Notes under the pieces: model-generated
The model's input: the letters and a program-made list of their open reading frames with translations, nothing else
Database searches by the model: none
What the model was told of the DNA's origin: nothing
Program-made: the position numbers and the translations under genes
Shown here: positions 57,856 to 64,000 of the stretch, in pieces
Position numbering within the stretch: position 1 is the stretch's first letter
Layout of the letters: the number at the start of each line of letters is the position of its first letter
Source of the DNA: Marinobacterium sp.
GTDB lineage: Bacteria; Pseudomonadota; Gammaproteobacteria; Pseudomonadales; Balneatricaceae
Direction: 5' to 3'
Assembly (NCBI GenBank): GCA_030602245.1
Contig: JAUWAC010000001.1
Location: forward strand, 62,001 to 126,000
Length of the DNA stretch: 64,000 bases

Positions 57856-59019
57856 TCAGTCCCGGCGCAGCCGATCCGAGATCGCGATCGGTGAGGGGTA
57901 GCGGAAGATCACGACATAGGTGGAGAGCAGGAAGCTCAGAATCGCGGTGGCCTGAATCACGTGCGAGGCCTCGGTGCCGATCAGGCCGCCGGCGAACGCC
58001 AGATACGCGATCAGCAGCGAAAACTCACTGATCTGGCCAAGTCGGAAGCCGATCTCCCAGCCTGTATCCGGTGACTCACTGATGCCGGTAAGCAGGTAGC
58101 GGAAGACCACGGGTTTCAGCGCCAGCACGGCCACCGTCAATGCCAGCGCCGGCAGCAGGATATCGTCGATCAGGGTCAGATTGAAGCTGGCGCCGACCGA
58201 GAAGAAAAACAGGATCAGGAAGAAGTCACGCAACGGCTTGAGGCTGGTCGCGATGTACTGGGAGATCGGGCTCGTGGCCAGCGCGACGCCGGCGATGAAG
58301 GCGCCCATCTCCGCCGACAGGCCCACATAGACGGCGGCTTCTGCCAACCCCAGGCACCAGCCGATGGCGGCAAGAAAAATGTATTCGTGGAAGCGGTCGA
58401 AACGCTGCAGCAGCGGCAGCAATACCCAGCGCACGAACCCCCAGGCGAACAGCGCGAGCAGCGGCAGGGCCAGCAGCGAGCGGGCGAAGTTCATACCCGC
58501 GCTGTCGTCACTGCCACTGTTGAGCAGCAGCAGCACGAGGATCGCCACTACGTCCTGGAGCAGCAGCAGACCGACCACCAGCTCCCCGGTATGCCGATGG
58601 TGCAGTACCGTGGTCGGCAGCAGCTTGATGCCGATGATGGTACTCGAGAACATCACCGCCGCGCCGATGACGATCGACTCCATCTGGCCAAAACCGAACA
58701 GCACGCCGACGCCGTAACCAAGGCCCATAAAGGCGATCGAGCTGATAATGGCCACCAGTGTCGCTTTCCGCAGCATGTGGATCAGGTGGGCCGGCTGCAT
58801 GTCGAGACCGAGCAGGAACAGCAGGAAGATGATCCCGACGTGAGAGATGTCGGCCAGCAGGTTGGTATCCGATACTGCCTTGAACCCCCAGGGGCCGAGC
58901 AGGGCTCCGAGCACGACATAGGCCACCAGCAACGGTTGTCGGGTATACAGTGCCAGGGATGCGAGAACCGCCGCGCCACTGAAAATCAGAAAAAACGAAA
59001 AGACAACCGAATGTTCCAC
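57856..59019 (-). CDS. CPA2 family cation:proton antiporter
   Basis: A 387-residue membrane protein with about 11-12 hydrophobic segments from residue 5 to 380. It has GLDMQPAHLIHMLRKA, SSTIIGIKLLP, LLLQDVVAILVLLLLNS and GAFIAGVALATSPISQYI, characteristic of KefB/KefC-like exchangers. It lacks the C-terminal TrkA-N/RCK domain that gates KefB and KefC, so its control differs. The transported cation (K+ or Na+) cannot be told. It faces ybiB tail to tail and abuts it. Confidence 0.85.
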   Translation of the reverse strand: MEHSVVFSFFLIFSGAAVLASLALYTRQPLLVAYVVLGALLGPWGFKAVSDTNLLADISHVGIIFLLFLLGLDMQPAHLIHMLRKATLVAIISSIAFMGLGYGVGVLFGFGQMESIVIGAAVMFSSTIIGIKLLPTTVLHHRHTGELVVGLLLLQDVVAILVLLLLNSGSDDSAGMNFARSLLALPLLALFAWGFVRWVLLPLLQRFDRFHEYIFLAAIGWCLGLAEAAVYVGLSAEMGAFIAGVALATSPISQYIATSLKPLRDFFLILFFFSVGASFNLTLIDDILLPALALTVAVLALKPVVFRYLLTGISESPDTGWEIGFRLGQISEFSLLIAYLAFAGGLIGTEASHVIQATAILSFLLSTYVVIFRYPSPIAISDRLRRD

Positions 59020-59179
59020 GATGCTCTATCTCCTTAAGCCTGAGCGCCAGTCTACCAGAGCAGGGCGCAGGCGGTGTATGTCACGACGACATCCGGTTAA
59101 TAACCGAGCGATTTACTCGGGAATAATATGAGTGTATGCTATTTGCCATTCGCAACGCACTGAATAGGTTGTTTCAAGT

Positions 59180-59773
59180 ATGGATATCACTGTTACCAAA
59201 AGCGCCGAACAATACCTTGCCGAACTGCTGGCCAAGCAGGAGGTTGAGGGGATCGCCGTGCGCCTGTTCGTGACCCAGCCCGGCACCCCGTATGCCGAGA
59301 CCTGTCTGGCGTACTGCCGCCCGGATGAGGTCAATCCGGAAGACGAGATCATGGATCTGGAGCTGCTGCGCTTCTATATCGAGCGTAACAGCATCCGTTT
59401 TCTGGAAGAAGCGACCATCGATTTTGCCGAAGATCGGATGGGCGGTCAGCTGACGATCAAGGCTCCGAATGCGAAGGTACCCAAGGTGTCGCCGGACAGC
59501 CCGATCGATGAGCAGATCAACTACGTGCTCTATGCCGATATCAACCCGGGCCTGGCCGCCCATGGGGGTGAGGTGAAACTGGTTGAGCTGGTCGAGGCCG
59601 AGGGCGGACAGATTGCCGTATTGCGTTTCGGCGGCGGCTGTCAGGGCTGTGCCGCGGTGGATATGACGCTGAAGGACGGCGTAGAAAAAACGCTGATCGA
59701 GCGCGTGCCGGGACTGGTTGGCGTGCGTGATGTCACCGATCATACCGAGACCACCAACGCCTACTACAAGTAA
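59180..59773 (+). CDS. nfuA: Fe-S biogenesis protein NfuA
   Basis: A 197-residue Fe-S carrier. The N-terminal domain (about 1-95) is a degenerate A-type carrier domain that docks to client proteins, and the C-terminal Nfu domain has the cluster-binding C154 and C157 ([10 protein letters not shown]). NfuA delivers 4Fe-4S clusters under oxidative stress or iron shortage. The upstream 160-base gap (59020-59179) is AT-rich near the start and probably holds the promoter. Confidence 0.95.
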   Translation: MDITVTKSAEQYLAELLAKQEVEGIAVRLFVTQPGTPYAETCLAYCRPDEVNPEDEIMDLELLRFYIERNSIRFLEEATIDFAEDRMGGQLTIKAPNAKVPKVSPDSPIDEQINYVLYADINPGLAAHGGEVKLVELVEAEGGQIAVLRFGGGCQGCAAVDMTLKDGVEKTLIERVPGLVGVRDVTDHTETTNAYYK

Positions 59774-59886
59774 CCATCCCACGCCGGGGTCGCGGCAGTA
59801 ATTGTTTGTGACCCCTCGCGTTAGCTGTTATAACGTCTGAAAAACCCACCCCCATCCGCTCTTGCTTTGCATTTTTTGGATCGACC

Positions 59887-59917
59887 GGTTGCATTCCCGG
59901 CGCCGGCCCCCATAGAT
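59887..59917 (+). promoter_or_regulatory. candidate heat-shock (sigma32) promoter before lon
   Basis: GGTTGCAT at the -35 position and CCCCATAGAT at the -10 (59908-59917) resemble the sigma32 consensus CTTGAAA and CCCCATNT, with a spacer of about 13-14 bases. lon is a sigma32 gene in E. coli. The -35 is imperfect. Confidence 0.5.
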
Positions 59918-59983
59918 GTAACAAATCCAATGATTTACCTGCACCGTCCCCCTGTAACGGTGCTCTGCTAAGAGGCACTCATC

Positions 59984-62407
59984 ATGGCTCAACACGAATC
60001 CAACCAAGCGGCGACCATCGAGCTTCCCGTGTTGCCACTGCGCGATGTGGTGGTCTACCCGAACATGGTCATTCCGCTGTTCGTCGGGCGCGAGAAGTCG
60101 ATTCAGGCCCTCGAGCTGGCGATGGCGCGGGACAAGCAGATTCTGCTCGTCGCCCAGCGCAGTGCATCTGAAGATGAGCCCTCGATCGACGATCTGTTCA
60201 CGACCGGTACGGTGGCGACCGTGCTGCAGATGCTGAAACTGCCTGACGGCACCGTCAAAGTGCTGGTCGAGGGTGAGGAGCGTGCGCGTATCCACGACCT
60301 GCACGAAGAGGACGAGCACTACGCAGCCCGTGTCGAGGTGCTGTCCGTCGACAACATCGGCGACTCCGAAGCCGACGTGTACAAGCGCACCGCACTGGAC
60401 CAGTTCGAGCGCTACATCCAGGTCAACAAGAAGATCCCGTCCGAGGTATTGGCGTCGCTGCAGAATATCGATGATGTCAGCCGCCTCGCCGATACCATTG
60501 CCGCGCATATGGCGCTGAAGCTGGACGAGAAGCAGAAGCTGCTGGAGATGCTCGGCGCGCGTCAGCGTCTGGAGCATCTGATGTCGCTGATGGAGGCGGA
60601 AATCGACCTGGTCGAGGTCGAGAAACGTATCCGCGGTCGCGTCAAGAAACAGATGGAAAAGAGTCAGCGCGAGTACTACCTGAATGAGCAGATGAAGGCG
60701 ATTCAGAAGGAACTCGGCGATATGGACGAGTCCGGCGGCAGCGATCTCGATGAGCTGCAGCGCAAGATCGAGAGCGCCGGTATGCCCAAAGAAGCGCTCG
60801 ACAAGACGCTGGCCGAACTCAACAAACTGAAGATGATGTCGCCGATGAGTGCCGAGGCGACCGTCGTGCGCGGCTACATCGACTGGATGCTGCAGATCCC
60901 CTGGAGCAAGAAGACCAAGGTGCGCATGGATATGAAGCGCGCCGAGAAGATCCTCAACGAAGACCACTACGGGCTCGAAGAGGTGAAGCAGCGCATCATC
61001 GAATATCTGGCGGTACAGAAGCGCGTCCGCAAGCTGCGCGGGCCGATCCTCTGTCTGGTCGGGCCTCCCGGGGTCGGCAAGACCTCGCTCGGTCGCTCCA
61101 TCGCCCGTGCGACCAATCGCAAGTATGTGCGTATGGCGCTCGGCGGCGTACGTGACGAAGCCGAGATTCGCGGTCATCGCCGCACCTACATCGGCTCGAT
61201 GCCCGGCAAGCTGATTCAGAAGATCTCCAAGATCGGGGTCAAGAACCCGCTGTTCCTGCTCGATGAGATCGACAAGATGGGTATGGATCACCGCGGTGAC
61301 CCGGCCTCGGCGCTGCTGGAGGTGCTGGATCCGGAGCAGAACAGCACGTTCAACGATCACTATCTGGAGGTCGATTACGACCTGTCTGACGTGCTGTTCA
61401 TGTGTACCTCGAACTCGATGAACATCCCCGGCCCGCTGCTGGACCGCATGGAGATCATCCGCATTCCGGGTTACACCGAAGATGAAAAACTCAATATCGC
61501 GCGCAAGTATCTGATTCCAAAGCAGATCAAGCAGAACGGTCTGAAGCCGAAAGAGCTTGAGATCGATGACGGCGCGGTCACCGACATCATCCGTTACTAC
61601 ACCCGTGAAGCGGGTGTGCGTGGACTCGAGCGCGAGATCGCCAAGATCTGTCGCAAGGTGATCAAGGAGCTGACCCTGAGCGGCGAAGCCAAGTCGCTGC
61701 AGGTGACTGCCGCCGAGCTCGAACACTACCTCGGCGTGCGCAAGCACAAGTTCGGTATGGCGGAGGAGCAGGATCTGGTCGGCCATGTCACGGGGCTTGC
61801 CTGGACGCAGGTTGGCGGCGATATCCTGACCATCGAAGCCGCGGTCGTACCCGGCAAGGGGCGTCTGATCCACACCGGCTCGCTGGGCGATGTCATGAAG
61901 GAGTCGATTCAGGCCGCGATGACCGTGGTGCGCAGCCGCGCCCGTCTGCTGGGTATCCGTTCCGACTTCCACGAGAAGCATGACCTGCACATCCACGTGC
62001 CGGAGGGGGCGACGCCGAAGGACGGCCCCAGCGCCGGTATCGGCATGTGTACGGCGTTGGTGTCGGCACTGACGCAGATCCCGGTCCGCGCCGATGTGGC
62101 GATGACCGGCGAGATCACGCTGCGTGGTCAGGTACTGCCGATCGGCGGCCTCAAGGAGAAGCTGCTGGCGGCGCACCGTGGCGGCATCAAAACGGTCGTT
62201 ATCCCTGACGAAAATCAACGCGATCTGAAAGAGATTCCGGACAATATCAAAGCCGATCTCGACATCAAGCCGGTAAAATGGATCGACGAAGTGCTCGACA
62301 TCGCGCTCGCTTATCAGCCCAAACCGCTGTCCGAAGAGGAGGATAAAGTGGTCTCGGCGGAGCCCAAAAACGAGAAGAGTGAGCCCGGTCAACTGAGCAC
62401 ACATTAG
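59984..62407 (+). CDS. lon: ATP-dependent protease Lon
   Basis: An 807-residue LonA protease of the cytoplasm. The N-terminal substrate domain (about 15-310) is followed by an AAA+ domain with Walker [16 protein letters not shown] and Walker [12 protein letters not shown], then the serine protease domain. The catalytic Ser is in [15 protein letters not shown] and the Lys in [17 protein letters not shown] Glu/Lys-rich tail follows. It degrades misfolded and regulatory proteins. Confidence 0.98.
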   Translation: MAQHESNQAATIELPVLPLRDVVVYPNMVIPLFVGREKSIQALELAMARDKQILLVAQRSASEDEPSIDDLFTTGTVATVLQMLKLPDGTVKVLVEGEERARIHDLHEEDEHYAARVEVLSVDNIGDSEADVYKRTALDQFERYIQVNKKIPSEVLASLQNIDDVSRLADTIAAHMALKLDEKQKLLEMLGARQRLEHLMSLMEAEIDLVEVEKRIRGRVKKQMEKSQREYYLNEQMKAIQKELGDMDESGGSDLDELQRKIESAGMPKEALDKTLAELNKLKMMSPMSAEATVVRGYIDWMLQIPWSKKTKVRMDMKRAEKILNEDHYGLEEVKQRIIEYLAVQKRVRKLRGPILCLVGPPGVGKTSLGRSIARATNRKYVRMALGGVRDEAEIRGHRRTYIGSMPGKLIQKISKIGVKNPLFLLDEIDKMGMDHRGDPASALLEVLDPEQNSTFNDHYLEVDYDLSDVLFMCTSNSMNIPGPLLDRMEIIRIPGYTEDEKLNIARKYLIPKQIKQNGLKPKELEIDDGAVTDIIRYYTREAGVRGLEREIAKICRKVIKELTLSGEAKSLQVTAAELEHYLGVRKHKFGMAEEQDLVGHVTGLAWTQVGGDILTIEAAVVPGKGRLIHTGSLGDVMKESIQAAMTVVRSRARLLGIRSDFHEKHDLHIHVPEGATPKDGPSAGIGMCTALVSALTQIPVRADVAMTGEITLRGQVLPIGGLKEKLLAAHRGGIKTVVIPDENQRDLKEIPDNIKADLDIKPVKWIDEVLDIALAYQPKPLSEEEDKVVSAEPKNEKSEPGQLSTH

Positions 62408-62440
62408 CCGGAGGCCGCGGCACAAAAGGGCTGCGGCCAG

Positions 62441-62470
62441 TTGACACCCGTTTTGGCCAGTTGGTATAAA
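62441..62470 (+). promoter_or_regulatory. sigma70 promoter of hupB
   Basis: A consensus TTGACA (62441-62446) and TATAAA (62465-62470) are separated by 18 bases. It lies 75 bases before the hupB start. Confidence 0.72.
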
Positions 62471-62545
62471 GTGCCTGACTACACGCTGGGTAACGTATTC
62501 AGATAGAGCAAAATAACGACTCGATACATATTAAAGGGGAACAAT

Positions 62546-62821
62546 GTGAACAAGTCTGAACTGATCGACGCAATTGCCGATTCAGCCGATATCCCGAAGG
62601 CTGCTGCCGGCCGTGCGCTGGACGCTGCACTGGAAGCGGTTACTGGTGCTCTGCAGAAGGGTGAGTCGGTTGCGCTGGTAGGTTTCGGTACCTTTTCCGT
62701 GAAGGAACGCGCCGCTCGCACCGGTCGTAACCCGCAGACTGGCAAGCCGATCGAAATTGCTGCTGCGACTCTGCCGACATTCAAGCCTGGCAAGGCTCTG
62801 AAGGACGCCGTCAACAAGTAA
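62546..62821 (+). CDS. hupB: DNA-binding protein HU-beta
   Basis: A 91-residue HU protein that bends and compacts DNA. It starts with a GTG ([16 protein letters not shown]) after an AAGGGGA site. It shows the [22 protein letters not shown] arm that wraps the minor groove. The length is standard. It sits between lon and ppiD, the usual order. Confidence 0.97.
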   Translation: MNKSELIDAIADSADIPKAAAGRALDAALEAVTGALQKGESVALVGFGTFSVKERAARTGRNPQTGKPIEIAAATLPTFKPGKALKDAVNK

Positions 62822-62854
62822 CAGGCGCCGTTCCGTTAGCTGACATCAGGTTCA

Positions 62855-62931
62855 GGAGCGGTAGTTCAGCTGGTTAGAATACCTGCCTGTCACGCAGGGG
62901 GTCGCGGGTTCGAGTCCCGTCCGTTCCGCCA
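62855..62931 (+). tRNA. tRNA-Asp (anticodon GTC)
   Basis: A 77-base cloverleaf: acceptor GGAGCGG/CCGTTCC (one G-T pair), anticodon loop CTGTCAC, T-arm GCGGGTTCGAGTCCCGT, and an encoded CCA. It sits in the gap between hupB and ppiD. Confidence 0.97.
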
Positions 62932-62938
62932 GATCAAG

Positions 62939-62969
62939 AAAAGCGCATTCGACCTGAATGCGCTTTTTT
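62939..62969 (+). terminator. rho-independent terminator after tRNA-Asp
   Basis: A 10-bp stem (AAGCGCATTC and its complement) with a 5-base loop is followed by a T run. Confidence 0.9.
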
Positions 62970-63034
62970 ATTGAACCTCTATCAACAAAATTGATCCACC
63001 AGCCAGATACGCCAACGTAGGGTGATTGCAGACA

Positions 63035-64000
63035 ATGCTTCAAACCATCAGGGAAAACTCACAGGGGATAATCGCCAAGGTGATCGTCGGCCTGATCGCG
63101 CTGACTTTCGCGTTGTGGGGTGTGGAGTCGCTGGTCAGTCTGACCAACCGGGAACCGGCACCGGCCGAGGTTAACGGCGAGGAGATTACCCAGCAGCAGC
63201 TGTTCCAGGGGATGGAGCTGCAGCGCCGTCAGCTGCTCGCCCAGATGGGCGAAAACGCCGATCCGTCCGCCATCGATGACAAGCTGCTGCGCCAGATGGT
63301 GCTGGAAAACCTGATTCAGCGCACTGCGCTGCTGCAGTCCGCTGACGAGATGGGTTTCCACCTGTCCGAGCAGATGGTTGACCAGATTATCGTGTCGACG
63401 CCGCAGTTCCAGGTCGATGGCCGTTTTGATCGCAACCAGTTCGAAGCGGTGCTGCGCAGCGCCGGCTTTACGCCGCTGATGTACCGTGATCTGATCCGTA
63501 AGGAAACATTGCTCGAGCAGGCACAGGCCGGTTACGTGCTGTCCGAATTCGCCACCGACGACGAACTGGCACGGCTGGTGGCGCTGGATCGTCAGACCCG
63601 TGACCTTGCCTACGTCACGCTCGAGGCGAACCCGGAGGCGATCGAGATCAGCGACGCGGAGCTGCAGGCCGCATACGAGGCGCGTCAGAGCGAGTTCATG
63701 ACGCAGGAGGAGGTTGCTGTCGAGTACCTGTTGCTCGACAAGCGCTCGCTGGCAGACCCGCAGGCGGTGTCCGAGGCCGATATTCAGGCCGCGTACGATC
63801 GTATGGTCGCAGGCTTTGAGGCGCAGGAAGAGCGTTCGGCCCGGCATATTCTGGTTGATATCACCGCTGAACGTGACGCCGATGCGGCGCTGGCCCGTGC
63901 CAACGAGCTGCGTGATGAGATTCTTGCCGGTGCCGATTTTGCCGAGGTTGCCAAGCGTGAGTCTGCGGATCTCGGTTCTGCCGAAGAGGGCGGTCAGCTG
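63035..64000 (+). CDS. ppiD: Periplasmic folding chaperone/PPIase PpiD (3' partial)
   Basis: The first 322 codons of a SurA-like chaperone anchored to the inner membrane. It begins MLQTIRENSQGIIAKVIVGL with one N-terminal transmembrane segment (about 12-30), a SurA-N-like domain (about 35-230) and the start of a parvulin PPIase domain (SARHILVDITAE, then GADFAEVAKRESADLGS). The gene runs off the window. It follows hupB and tRNA-Asp, consistent with lon-hupB-ppiD order. Confidence 0.94.
   Translation, partial: MLQTIRENSQGIIAKVIVGLIALTFALWGVESLVSLTNREPAPAEVNGEEITQQQLFQGMELQRRQLLAQMGENADPSAIDDKLLRQMVLENLIQRTALLQSADEMGFHLSEQMVDQIIVSTPQFQVDGRFDRNQFEAVLRSAGFTPLMYRDLIRKETLLEQAQAGYVLSEFATDDELARLVALDRQTRDLAYVTLEANPEAIEISDAELQAAYEARQSEFMTQEEVAVEYLLLDKRSLADPQAVSEADIQAAYDRMVAGFEAQEERSARHILVDITAERDADAALARANELRDEILAGADFAEVAKRESADLGSAEEGGQL

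Noticed and set aside
59828-62425. An 865-codon minus-strand open frame over lon
   Set aside because: It is antisense to lon; the frame is open because of codon bias and shows no recognisable motif.

Overview
The window looks like chromosomal core DNA from a GC-rich gammaproteobacterium of the Pseudomonadales/Oceanospirillales type. The best evidence is gene order that I recall from Pseudomonas: DUF2069-wrbA-arsC-yihY; aspS-yebC-ruvC-ruvA-ruvB-ybgC-tolQRAB-pal-cpoB-queC-tRNA-Lys; nadA-bepA-tusA-perM-bcp-dapA-bamC-purC; and lon-hupB-ppiD. The 1609-residue NAD-dependent glutamate dehydrogenase, FabV and a non-discriminating type AspRS fit the same group. I see no insertion sequence, prophage, CRISPR array or restriction system. 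No stretch longer than about 300 bases lacks a gene.

Layout. Bases 1-9156 (all +) hold a 5'-truncated PhoD-like phosphatase, a two-gene unit (a double periplasmic binding protein overlapping a GGDEF-EAL protein), a fructosamine-kinase family protein and topB. Bases 9153-13125 (all -) hold a LysR regulator, a cysteine desulfurase-SufE fusion, a DUF2069 membrane protein, wrbA and arsC. Bases 13248-17951 (+) hold yihY, acylphosphatase and a second GGDEF-EAL protein with a degenerate GGDEF site. Bases 17985-20980 (-) hold proS, a DUF523 protein and a MaoC-type hydratase. Bases 21153-26015 (+) hold fetAB-like iron export genes, fabV, a META-domain lipoprotein, hemH and a 61-residue orphan. A small orphan and a FemAB/GNAT-like protein (both -) follow, then a HIT protein (+).

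Bases 28562-40700 form the long translation, recombination and cell-envelope block: aspS, yebC, the ruv genes with a TRIC-type membrane gene inserted, a DksA-like zinc-finger protein, ybgC-tol-pal-cpoB, queC and tRNA-Lys. Bases 40976-48713 hold nadA, bepA(-), tusA, perM, bcp(-), dapA, bamC and purC. Bases 48957-54750 hold the large GDH and a D-2-hydroxyacid dehydrogenase. The end of the window has rluA, rlmD(-), a YbiB-like protein, a CPA2 antiporter(-), nfuA, lon behind a heat-shock-like promoter, hupB, tRNA-Asp and the 5' part of ppiD.

The most unusual system is at 1983-6388. A TRAP-type (DctP) solute-binding domain is fused to a type I (LivK-like) binding domain, has no transporter genes nearby, and overlaps by ATGA a membrane GGDEF-EAL protein. 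I read it as a candidate solute-sensing c-di-GMP receptor pair, analogous in architecture to NspS/MbaA of Vibrio. Other points worth following are two perfect FNR/Anr-type palindromes, a palindromic operator candidate before gdhB, the Csd fusion, and genes missing from otherwise conserved neighbourhoods (queE, gcvR).
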